From Planctomycetota bacterium (GTDB lineage: Bacteria > Planctomycetota > Planctomycetia > Pirellulales > PALSA-1355): DNA of 64,000 bases. The stretch lies in contig QQVE01000055.1 of NCBI GenBank assembly GCA_003389325.1, positions 124,001 through 188,000 of the forward strand, given 5' to 3'. The notes beneath the pieces were generated by a model. The model did no database searches. It saw only the letters and a program-made list of their open reading frames with translations, and was not told where the DNA came from. The translations under genes and the position numbers were made by a program. This document shows positions 38,307 through 46,879 of the stretch, in pieces (the stretch's first letter is position 1; each line of letters starts with the position of its first letter).

Positions 38307-38728
38307 ATCCTGGAGTCACCAGTCCGTAAGCGTCTTCTACCTTGACCCTACCTCAAGCTCGGCCCGCGCGAGAACGGCACTTTGCCCAAACAGGCCCTGG
38401 GAACAGGAATCTCATCAGGCGCTAACGAACCTCGAATAGTGTCGTCCTAAACGCCGCTGTCAGCATGCCTTACCGGCAGCTTCCTGCTAGCGCGCGGGAC
38501 TAGTGAAAAAACTGCTACAATGACCGCGGTGACATCGTCGGTTGTGCCCAGGCACGTCAAGAACTTCGTGCCGGCGGCGAATAACAACATGGCGGCCTTG
38601 TTGCATGGTTAGTGACCCCGGCGCTGCTCGCGGTCACAACACACGTCAACCACGACCGAACAGATCCTCGCCGGAGGAAGCCATAGCGACGCGGCGGTTC
38701 CCCCATCCGGAACACTCGGAGAACGGTC
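38307..38728. other. 422-base divergent intergenic region
   Basis: It separates the leftward glycosyltransferase from the rightward di-haem oxidoreductase. A TACAAT at 38516-38521 could be a -10 for the rightward gene but lacks a good -35. No RNA gene or credible small protein was found. Confidence 0.4.
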
Positions 38729-40000
38729 ATGTTGGATTTCAGGCAGTGGTCTCGTCGTCGTTGGATCACCAGTAGCTGCATCGCCTTGCTCGCCTGCGGC
38801 CTGATGGGCATGGCCGCCGGCAAAGCTTATCGCCACTACACGCTGCCCGAGCGCATCGCGCAGGGGCAAGTTCTCTTTGAACACGAGTGGACGGTCGACG
38901 ACGCGCTCTCCGACGGCGGTGATGGGCTGGGTCCGGTGTTCAACGAGAAGTCGTGCGTCGCCTGCCATTTTCAGGGCGGCATCGGCGGGGGCGGCCCGTT
39001 TGAAAAGAACGTGACCGCGTTCGAAGTCCTCCCGACCAGCGCGGGCGTCGAGATTCTGGGCGGTGTGGTGCACGCCTCGGCCACGCAGCCCGAGCTGCTC
39101 GAGTCGATGCTGCTGGTCAGCCAGCGCCATCCGGTGATTCCCGGAGGCGTCACCGTCAGCGACGGTTGCACGACGCGGCGAATCGATTTCAATCCCGTGG
39201 TGCACTCCTCGATCAACACGCCGGCGTTGTTCGGCGCCGGCCTGATCGACGAGCTCTCGAGCTGGTCGATTCGCGGGGCGGGCCTCAGCCGCACGGCCCA
39301 GCTCATCTCTGAGAATCTCGACGGCGATTTCACCGGCACGTCGGTCGGCCGAGCGCGCTCGCTGTCGGCCGGGCGCGTCGGCAAGTTTGGCTGGAAGGGG
39401 CAGTTCGCCTCGCTCGAAGAGTTCGTGGCCACGGCCTGCGCCGTCGAGTTGGGTCTGACCAATCCGCAGAAGTCGCAGATGGCGCCGCGCGCGTTCCGCG
39501 AGGACGAAGGCGCCGCATTGGACATGGACGCGACGCAGCTCGATCAGTTGATCACCTACGTGGCGGCGCTGCCGCGCCCGGTGGAAGTTTTGCCGCAGGA
39601 TCCCGCCGAGCGCGAGAAGGCGATCGAGGGCAAAAAGCTGTTTGCCGAGGTGGGCTGCGCCGATTGCCACACGCCCGACTTGGGGCACGTGCAGGGCATC
39701 TACAGCGATTTCCGGCTCTACACCATCGAGCCCGATCACGTGACCGGTTACGCCCGAGTGACGACGCCGGTCGAGCTGCCCAGCGACCACCCGAAGGCCA
39801 ACGAGTGGAAGACGCCGCCCTTGTGGGGCGTAGCCGATTCGGCTCCCTACTTCCACGACGGCGGCTCGCCCACGCTGCAGCACGCCATTCTCCGCCACGA
39901 CGGCCAGTCGAAGCGCTCGCGCGAAGCGTTCCAGTCGCTCTCGCCGGCCAAACGCTACGCGCTGTTGACGTTCCTCGACACGCTGCAGGCGCCGCGCTAG
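38729..40000 (+). CDS. Di-haem oxidoreductase (DHOR family, DUF1111)
   Basis: 423 residues. A basic N-terminus and one hydrophobic segment (about 12-32) act as export signal or anchor. Two c-type haem motifs are visible: C76-V-A-C-H80 and C310-A-D-C-H314. Between them are conserved blocks such as F-N-E-K-S-C, N-P-V-V-H-S-S-I-N-T-P-A-L-F-G-A-G-L-I-D and A-P-Y-F-H-D-G-G near the end. These match the di-haem thiol-oxidoreductase-like family. It should act outside the cytoplasm in electron transfer; the physiological substrate of the family is not settled. It converges with the large protein C gene. Confidence 0.87.
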   Translation: MLDFRQWSRRRWITSSCIALLACGLMGMAAGKAYRHYTLPERIAQGQVLFEHEWTVDDALSDGGDGLGPVFNEKSCVACHFQGGIGGGGPFEKNVTAFEVLPTSAGVEILGGVVHASATQPELLESMLLVSQRHPVIPGGVTVSDGCTTRRIDFNPVVHSSINTPALFGAGLIDELSSWSIRGAGLSRTAQLISENLDGDFTGTSVGRARSLSAGRVGKFGWKGQFASLEEFVATACAVELGLTNPQKSQMAPRAFREDEGAALDMDATQLDQLITYVAALPRPVEVLPQDPAEREKAIEGKKLFAEVGCADCHTPDLGHVQGIYSDFRLYTIEPDHVTGYARVTTPVELPSDHPKANEWKTPPLWGVADSAPYFHDGGSPTLQHAILRHDGQSKRSREAFQSLSPAKRYALLTFLDTLQAPR

Positions 40001-40027
40001 GGCGGTCTGCCTGGCCACGGTCGCTTG

Positions 40028-43000
40028 CTACATACGCTCCAGCAGCGCCGCGGCAAGTAGGTCGAGCAGCTTCTCGTCCACTTCCGTATCCGTCTCGGAT
40101 GAGGTTGCCGGAAGCTGCCGAGTCGCGCTGGCCGGCAGGGCAGCCGACACTCGAACGGCGCGACGCGCAGTGGCCGATTCGCCTCGACCACCGGGGGCAA
40201 CGGACTCGGGCGCGGTCGCGGGTACGCGATGGGCCGAAGGCGTCACCGCCGCAGGAATCGCCAAGGCGTTGGCCACCGCCGCGCTAGACTCCGCGGTGAT
40301 TGCGGGCGCGGCTGGCGGGTCGGCGACGTTGATCTTCGTCAGCAGCCCCGCATTGTTTCGGGCGATCAAACTGTCGACCGCGTTGACCAGGCCGCTGCGG
40401 TCGAAGTCGTACACGTTCGTGATCGTCGCGCCAAATCCCGGATTGTTTCGGGTCGCGATCTCATCGGCGGCGCTAGTGACCGCCAGCGTCGGCGTACCGC
40501 TGCCGGTGTCGCCGATGCGGTTGCCGAAATAGAAGACGTCGCTCACGTTCAGGCCCGTATTGGTGTTAAAGCCGCCGATGGCATCGTTGCCCTCGACAAT
40601 CACCTGCAGCCATTGATTGGAGATGGCGCCGGCCTCCCAGACGATCGTCACGCGGTCCGAGCCGTCGACGCCCGCGCCGGCACGCAACGCAATATCGGAG
40701 GGTGCCGGTGCGCTGGCCCAACTGCTGGGCGTGTTGTTGGCCTGTACCTGCGTGCTGACTCTGAACGTGAAGTCGTCGGCCGTGATTGTGCCGCCCGGGT
40801 TGGCGATATCGACCATCACGCCATTGATGCCGCGCGAGTAGCTGCTGATGTGGTCGAACGTCGCGGCACCCGAGCCGGGCAAGTAGGCGCTCTTGTCGGT
40901 AGCCACGGCCAGATCGTCGCTCGAGTCAGCGCCGACCGTGTTGCCGTCGAACTTCGACTGATTGTAGAACAGGTGCCGGCCGGTCACCCCGGGCGCGAAA
41001 ATCGTGTACTGCCGGGCGAATACGCCGAACTGGTCACCATCCTGACCGTCGCTGGACCAGGCCATGACAACCTGGTCGCCGGCGGTGGCCACCCTGGGCT
41101 GATCTTGGCCATTGTCAGAGTGGACGTTTACCTGGAACTCGTCCCCGATCGGAGTGCCCGAGGCGGCATACCGACGAGCGAACACTCCGTATTTGTCGCC
41201 GTCCTGATTGTCGCTTTGCCACGTGATGAGGTAGTTGCCCTCGTCGTCCGCTGCCGCCTTGCCGAACAGTTGACTGCCGGCGGTGAAACTGTTGACTTGA
41301 AACTCGCCTCCCTGGGGCGTGCCGCTGGCATCGAAGCGCTGAGCAAAGACTCCTCCGTCGCTGCCGTCCTGATTGTCGCTCCCCCAGGTGATCAGGAAGT
41401 CCCCATCGGGGCCCATGGCGGCTGACGACCAACGAAGGACGTCGCCGGTATAGGAATTCACCTGGAATTCGCCCCCCTGGGGCACGCCGCCGGCATCGTA
41501 GCGCTGCGCGTAGATACCCAATGAGCTGCCGAACTGCGTTTCACTGTGCCAGGCAATGACGAAATCGCCGTCGGCGCCGATGGCTACCGAAGGGTTCCAT
41601 TCACGGTTCGCCGTGGTCGTGTTGACTCGAAACTCGCCGCCTTGCGGTACGCCATCGGCATCGTAGCGTTGCGCGTACACACCATTGTCGTCGCCGTCCT
41701 GTTCGGTGCTGGTCCACGCGACCACGAAATTGCCATCGGCATCCATGTCTACCGAGGCCAAAGTGAAATTGCCGCTTGTGTAGGAGTTGACCTGAAACGA
41801 CTCCCCCAGAGCAACGCCCGAGGGGCCAAAACGGCGTGCGGCGATGCGCTCGCTGCTGTTTTCTTGCCACACGACCACAAAGTTGCCCTGGTCGTCCATG
41901 CCAATCGATGGTCTCGACGCGCTGCTGTTGCCTGGTCCGTCGCTGACGCGAAACTCGTCGCCCTGAGGCACGCCGGAGGCGTCGTAGCGTTGCCCGCGGA
42001 TGCTCGCGCTGATGCCGTCCTGATCGTTGCTCTGCCAGGCCACGACGAAGTCGCCGCTGGGGGCGACGGCCACCGCCGCGGAATACTGCGATCCCGTCGT
42101 GTAGGTGTTGACCTGAAACTCGCTGCCCGGGACCAGCTGGCTCATGCGCAGCGCGTGCACGTAGTCGCCGCCGGGTATGCCGTTGCTGTCGCCGTCGAGC
42201 GGCACGCCGTGGGCCGTCCGGAGCGCGTCGCGCAGCGTCCACTGGTACGCGCCGCTGGACAGCGGCCCGCTCAGGTGCAGCGTCGCCTCGAACTGCTCAC
42301 TGAGCGGATTGTAGCCGTAGTCGATGTCGGCGATCGCTGCGGGCATCTCCATGCCCGAGCGCAGCAGCTCGTAGTTGGCGGGGTTGGTGACGCTGTCGGC
42401 GCCGTTGTCGCCTCCCAGCGTGCTCATGTTCCTGGAGAACGATACCACCAGCGCCGTTACCCGCTCGGTGAGGGTATCGTCGACCGCGATTGGCTCGCCG
42501 GATTGTGTGGCCACTCCCAAGACGGTCGACGGCTCGGTCTCACCGTATCGCTGTGCGAAGATACCCTCGCCGCTCCCGTCCTGCCCGGTGCTTTGCCAGG
42601 CGACCAGGAAACCGCCGCCGGCGTCCATCGCCACGCCGGCGGCAAGCTGATCGCCGGCGGTGAAGCTGTTGACCCGAAACTCGCCGCTCTGCGGCGAGCC
42701 GTTACTGCCGTAGCGCCGGGCGTAGATGCCGTAATCGCTGCCGTCTTGTGCGGCACTTTGCCAGGCGACCACGAAATCGCCGTCGACGTCCACCGCCACC
42801 GACGGCGACCGCTGGTTGAGCGGGGTGTGGTCGTTGACCTGAAATTCGCCGCCCAGCGGCGCACCGGCCGCGTCGTATCGCTGCGCGTAGATGCCGTAGC
42901 CGCTGCCGTCCTGCCCCGAACTGTGCCAGGCCACGACGTAGTCGCCGCCGGCGTCCATCGCCACGACCGGCTGGCTTTGCCCACCGGTGGTGTACGTGTT

Positions 43001-43759
43001 GACCTGAAACTCGGGCCCCATGGCAATGCCCGATACGTCGAATCGCTGGCCGAACACGCCGTCGCCATTGCCGTCCTGTCCGAAGCTCTGCCACAGGACC
43101 AGAAAGTCGCCGTCGACGTCCATCGCCAGCGCTGGTTGCGATTGGTGGCTGGCCGTTTCGGTGTTCGCCTGGAACTCGAAGCCGATCGGCGCGCCGGTCG
43201 AGCTGAACCGCTGGGCATAGATGCCCGACCCGTCGCCGTCTTGTCCGAGGCTTTGCCAGGCCACCGTGAACCCACCGTTGGCGCTGGTGGCCACCGCGGG
43301 CTGCTGCTGGTGGCCGGCCGCGGTGGCGTTCACTTGCAGCGGCCCGCCCTGGGGCACGCCGTTCTCGTCGAATCGCTGTGCGAAGACGCCGTCGCCGTCG
43401 CCATCCTCGCCGTCGCTCTTCCAAACGACGACGAAATCGCCATCGGGCTCCATCGCCACGGCCGGATCCGACTGATCGCCCGTGGTATGCGCGTTAACTT
43501 GAAACTCGCCTCCGAGCGGCGCGCCCGCCGCGTCGAACCGCTGGGCAAAGACGCCCTGGCCGTCGCCGTCCTGAGTGTCGCTGGTCCAGACGACCACGCG
43601 GTTGCCCGCGTGGTCGGAAGCCACGGCCGGAGCAAACTGCGCCACGGTGGTGTACGAGTTCACCTGCAGTTCCAAGCCGCCGGGGACGACGGTAAGCAGG
43701 CTGCGTTCTTCCAGAGCTTCGACCTGAAGGGGGCGGCGGCGGCAAGTTGTGCGGATCAT
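40028..43759 (-). CDS. Very large LEPR-xLL exported protein with 7+7 repeats (C)
   Basis: 1243 residues. The motif V-E-A-L-E-E-R-S-L-L-T lies at about 13-23. Seven 55-residue repeats (about 29-408) are followed by a different, Ig-like linker of about 140 residues. This linker has L-V-V-S-F-S-R-N-M and resembles SbsA-type big domains. Then come seven more repeats. A single C-terminal module, G-R-H-L-F-Y-N to D-F-D-R-S-G-L-V-N-A-V-D, ends the protein. The repeats give two full sets of seven, as in proteins A and B. It is likely exported and surface-bound; the role is unknown. Confidence 0.78.
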   Translation of the reverse strand: MIRTTCRRRPLQVEALEERSLLTVVPGGLELQVNSYTTVAQFAPAVASDHAGNRVVVWTSDTQDGDGQGVFAQRFDAAGAPLGGEFQVNAHTTGDQSDPAVAMEPDGDFVVVWKSDGEDGDGDGVFAQRFDENGVPQGGPLQVNATAAGHQQQPAVATSANGGFTVAWQSLGQDGDGSGIYAQRFSSTGAPIGFEFQANTETASHQSQPALAMDVDGDFLVLWQSFGQDGNGDGVFGQRFDVSGIAMGPEFQVNTYTTGGQSQPVVAMDAGGDYVVAWHSSGQDGSGYGIYAQRYDAAGAPLGGEFQVNDHTPLNQRSPSVAVDVDGDFVVAWQSAAQDGSDYGIYARRYGSNGSPQSGEFRVNSFTAGDQLAAGVAMDAGGGFLVAWQSTGQDGSGEGIFAQRYGETEPSTVLGVATQSGEPIAVDDTLTERVTALVVSFSRNMSTLGGDNGADSVTNPANYELLRSGMEMPAAIADIDYGYNPLSEQFEATLHLSGPLSSGAYQWTLRDALRTAHGVPLDGDSNGIPGGDYVHALRMSQLVPGSEFQVNTYTTGSQYSAAVAVAPSGDFVVAWQSNDQDGISASIRGQRYDASGVPQGDEFRVSDGPGNSSASRPSIGMDDQGNFVVVWQENSSERIAARRFGPSGVALGESFQVNSYTSGNFTLASVDMDADGNFVVAWTSTEQDGDDNGVYAQRYDADGVPQGGEFRVNTTTANREWNPSVAIGADGDFVIAWHSETQFGSSLGIYAQRYDAGGVPQGGEFQVNSYTGDVLRWSSAAMGPDGDFLITWGSDNQDGSDGGVFAQRFDASGTPQGGEFQVNSFTAGSQLFGKAAADDEGNYLITWQSDNQDGDKYGVFARRYAASGTPIGDEFQVNVHSDNGQDQPRVATAGDQVVMAWSSDGQDGDQFGVFARQYTIFAPGVTGRHLFYNQSKFDGNTVGADSSDDLAVATDKSAYLPGSGAATFDHISSYSRGINGVMVDIANPGGTITADDFTFRVSTQVQANNTPSSWASAPAPSDIALRAGAGVDGSDRVTIVWEAGAISNQWLQVIVEGNDAIGGFNTNTGLNVSDVFYFGNRIGDTGSGTPTLAVTSAADEIATRNNPGFGATITNVYDFDRSGLVNAVDSLIARNNAGLLTKINVADPPAAPAITAESSAAVANALAIPAAVTPSAHRVPATAPESVAPGGRGESATARRAVRVSAALPASATRQLPATSSETDTEVDEKLLDLLAAALLERM
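40990..43675 (-). repeat. Two sets of seven 165-base coding repeats
   Basis: Set one covers about 42535-43675 and set two about 40990-42127, with a non-repeat linker between. Motif counts give exactly seven units on each side. Confidence 0.75.
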
Positions 43760-44037
43760 CGGACACCTCCTTCTCGGACTTCGGCGGCTGTCCTACCTAG
43801 CGCCATCGGCGGCTTGCGAGGCTCGCCCGAACGCCTACTTTTTTCATGGCCTGGCCTCCTAACTCTTGGCACACAAATGAATTGTCGTGGAGAAACAGTC
43901 CGCACGAAGTACCCCCAGATAGGCCGAGCTTTTCTTGCTTGGGACGTGCAAATGCCTTATTCTCATGCGCGCCACCTCTTTCCCCCTCGCGTGGAAGCCG
44001 TCGCCAACCGACCTGCTCCAATCAGGAGGATCTAAAA

Positions 44038-45912
44038 ATGCGCCGCGCCTCAGCCATCGCACTCGTGCTGTCCCTGGCCCTGTTGTTTGCCGTGCCGGTG
44101 GTAGCCGAGTCGCCGGCCTCAGCCGAAGAAGGAGCCGACTCGCTCGTGGGACGCAAGATCGAGCCGTTCGCGCTGGCCGACTTCCGCGGCAAGGAGCACA
44201 AGCTCGACGACTTTGCCGACAAGAAGATCCTCGTCGTCGCCTTCCTGGGCACCGAGTGCCCGCTGGCCAAGCTCTACGCGCCGCGGTTGCAGAAGATGTC
44301 GCAAGAGCTGGCCGACCAGGGCGTGGCGTTTATCGGCATCAACTCCAACCGGCAGGATTCCATCACCGAGCTGGCCGCGCACGTCCGCCGCTCGGGCATT
44401 GAGTTCCCAGTGCTTAAGGACGTCGGCAACCACGTCGCCGATCAGTTCGGCGCCACCCGCACGCCGGAAGTCTTTGTGTTGGATGTCGATCGCGTTGTCC
44501 GCTACCACGGGCGGATCGATTCGCAGTACTCGTTCGACTACGGTGTCGGCTACGTCGCGCCCGAACTGGAACGCAGCGACCTGGGGGCGGCGCTCGAGGA
44601 ACTGCTGGCGGGCAAAGAGGTGAGCGTGGCCGAGACCGAGCTGAAAGGCTGCATCATCGGTCGGGTGCGCGAAACCCAAGAGAAGACAGACGTCACCTAT
44701 TCGAACCAGATCGCGCGGATCATGCAGCGCCGTTGCCAGGAGTGTCACCGCGAAGAGCAGATCGCTCCCTTCTCGCTCACCGAATACGACGAAGTGGCGG
44801 GATGGGGCGAGATGATTGCCGAGGTGATCCGCGAGCAGCGGATGCCCCCCTGGCATGCTGATCCGAAGTACGGCCACTTTTCCAATGAGCTGCGGCTCAC
44901 CAAGGAAGAAGAGCAGCAGGTTTACGCCTGGGTCGAAGCCGGCTGTCCCGAGGGCGACCCGGCCGATTTGCCCGAGCCGCGCGAGTTCGTCGAGGGTTGG
45001 TTCCTGCCGCAGGAACCCGACATGATCATCCAGATGAGCGACGAGCCGTTTGAGTGCCCGGCCGAAGGCGTGGTCGACTATCAATACTTCGTCGTCGATC
45101 CCGGCTTCAAGGAAGACAAGTGGATCAAGATGGCTGAGTGCATGCCCGGCAATCGCCAGGTGGTGCACCACATCGTCGTGTTCCTGCAACTGCCCAAGGG
45201 CGAGCAGGAAACGCTGAAGAAGGCCCGCGACTCGGGCATCGACTTCCGCTCGCTAAGCCTGTTGGAGGGCTACGCGCCGGGAACGCGCCCGATGGTCTAT
45301 CCCGACGGCATGGCCAAGCGGATTCCGGCCGGAGCCAAGCTGGTGTTCAACATGCACTACACGCCCAACGGCTCCCCGCAGAAGGACATCAGCTCGATCG
45401 GGCTCGTGTTTGCCGACGAGGACGAGGTGATCACGCACGTGGCCGCCACGACCAACACCGGCACCCACGACTTCGAGATTCCGCCGAACGATCCGAACCA
45501 TCGCGTGGTGGCCAAAAAGGAGATGGCGCAGGACACGCTGCTGTTGTCGCTGTATCCGCACATGCACCTGCGCGGCAAGTCGATGAAGTACGAGGTCGAC
45601 TACCCCGATGGCCGGCACGAGGTGCTGATCGACGTGCCGCGGTACGACTTCAACTGGCAGATCTACTACGTGCTCTCCGAGCCGAAGCTGCTGCCGGCGG
45701 GGTCCGAGATGACCGTCACGGCCTACTACGACAACTCGGCCGACAATCTGGCCAATCCCGATCCCGACGACGCGGTCACCTACGGCCCGCAGACCTGGGA
45801 CGAAATGATGTACGGCTGGTACACGGCGGCCTTCCCGGTCGAGTCGATCGGCCTGGAGCAGAGCCCCGCGGGTCCCAAGCCGACTGACAAGCCCGCGGCG
45901 GCCGGCGACTGA
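44038..45912 (+). CDS. Redoxin-haem-copper type II monooxygenase fusion
   Basis: 624 residues from ATG 44038, which has AGGAGGA eight bases upstream and begins a signal peptide (about 1-23). Domain 1 (about 35-200) is an AhpC/TSA-type redoxin with a single Cys74 in T-E-C-P-L-A. A c-type haem site follows, C233-Q-E-C-H237, with the M-P-P-W-H-A-D-P block typical of this class. The last part matches copper type II monooxygenases such as PHM/DBM. His377-His378 and His440 form one copper site; His508, His510 and a Met at 590 or 591 form the other. The enzyme class hydroxylates using ascorbate or another reductant. Here the redoxin and haem could be built-in electron supply. Substrate unknown. Confidence 0.8.
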   Translation: MRRASAIALVLSLALLFAVPVVAESPASAEEGADSLVGRKIEPFALADFRGKEHKLDDFADKKILVVAFLGTECPLAKLYAPRLQKMSQELADQGVAFIGINSNRQDSITELAAHVRRSGIEFPVLKDVGNHVADQFGATRTPEVFVLDVDRVVRYHGRIDSQYSFDYGVGYVAPELERSDLGAALEELLAGKEVSVAETELKGCIIGRVRETQEKTDVTYSNQIARIMQRRCQECHREEQIAPFSLTEYDEVAGWGEMIAEVIREQRMPPWHADPKYGHFSNELRLTKEEEQQVYAWVEAGCPEGDPADLPEPREFVEGWFLPQEPDMIIQMSDEPFECPAEGVVDYQYFVVDPGFKEDKWIKMAECMPGNRQVVHHIVVFLQLPKGEQETLKKARDSGIDFRSLSLLEGYAPGTRPMVYPDGMAKRIPAGAKLVFNMHYTPNGSPQKDISSIGLVFADEDEVITHVAATTNTGTHDFEIPPNDPNHRVVAKKEMAQDTLLLSLYPHMHLRGKSMKYEVDYPDGRHEVLIDVPRYDFNWQIYYVLSEPKLLPAGSEMTVTAYYDNSADNLANPDPDDAVTYGPQTWDEMMYGWYTAAFPVESIGLEQSPAGPKPTDKPAAAGD

Positions 45913-45930
45913 TCGGCAGCACCGCGCAGC

Positions 45931-46866
45931 ATGTCTTACCTTAGGCGGAAACTCTCGATGAGATCGAAGTACGTCCTGCTCGTGTTTCTGGCGGCCGCAC
46001 TCTTTGCACGAGTGCTGTGCGCCGCCGAGGAGACGGATAGCGAAGAGCCCGCGCATTTTCATCACGTGCGGCTTAATGTCACCGATCCGAGCGAGACGAT
46101 CGACTTCTACTCGAAGAACCTGGGTGCGGTGCGCGTCCAATACCAGGGACGCGCACCGGCCCTGTTCACCGAACGTTCGTTCATCTTGTTGAACGAGGTC
46201 GACGCGGCGCCGCCGTATCTCCCGCACTCGGCCATCTCGCACATCGGCTGGGGCTCAGTCGATGGGCCGTCGGACTTCGAGTGGCTCAAGAGCCGAGGCG
46301 TCGAGTTCGAAACGCCCATCGGCAAGCTGGGCAACAACTACGGCATGTACTTCTACGGTCCCGACAAAGAGCTGATCGAACTCTGGACTGGCGAGCGAAA
46401 CCATCGCTTCAACCACGTCCATCTTTGGGCCACCGACGTGGCGGCCACGGCCGAATGGTACAAGCAACACCTCGGCGTCACTGCCCGCGTGCTTCCCAAG
46501 CCCCAGACGCGCGACTACGAAGACATTCGTTCGATTTGGATGGCCTTCCTGCAGTGCGACAACGTCAGCTTCGCGGTGTTTGGGCGCCCCGACTTCGACA
46601 GCCGCTGGTGGCCTGGCGGCAGCTACACCAAGGAAGATGCTCCCGACGAGTTCGAAACGACCCGCGGTCGGGCCATCGATCACCTGGCGTTTTCCTACCG
46701 GCGGATCGAGCCCGTCTTCGAGCGGATGAAGGCCGCCGGCGTCGAGATCGTCGAGCCGATCGCCGAGCGCGAGCTAGGTCACAAGAGCTTCTTCGTGATG
46801 GCTCCCGACAAGGTGCTCATCGAGATCGTCGAGGCCAAGCCGCTTCCCGAGGCCAGTTGGGAGTAG
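45931..46866 (+). CDS. Exported two-domain VOC (glyoxalase-fold) protein
   Basis: 311 residues from 45931, or 302 from ATG 45958; both give a signal peptide ending near C-A-A-E. Two vicinal-oxygen-chelate units follow. The first starts H-H-V-R-L-N-V-T-D-P and the second N-H-V-H-L-W-A-T-D-V. Candidate metal ligands are His and Glu at the strand ends (E-L-I-E-L-W, I-E-I-V-E). The fold covers glyoxalases, dioxygenases and fosfomycin-type enzymes. A periplasmic VOC protein is less usual. It lies 18 bases after the copper monooxygenase and is probably cotranscribed. Confidence 0.75.
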   Translation: MSYLRRKLSMRSKYVLLVFLAAALFARVLCAAEETDSEEPAHFHHVRLNVTDPSETIDFYSKNLGAVRVQYQGRAPALFTERSFILLNEVDAAPPYLPHSAISHIGWGSVDGPSDFEWLKSRGVEFETPIGKLGNNYGMYFYGPDKELIELWTGERNHRFNHVHLWATDVAATAEWYKQHLGVTARVLPKPQTRDYEDIRSIWMAFLQCDNVSFAVFGRPDFDSRWWPGGSYTKEDAPDEFETTRGRAIDHLAFSYRRIEPVFERMKAAGVEIVEPIAERELGHKSFFVMAPDKVLIEIVEAKPLPEASWE

Positions 46867-46879
46867 TGTCGTCTGGACC

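Noticed and set aside
29252-43759. CRISPR-like repeat array
   Set aside because: The 165-base period is coding, repeats are diverged and there are no short direct repeats with unique spacers.
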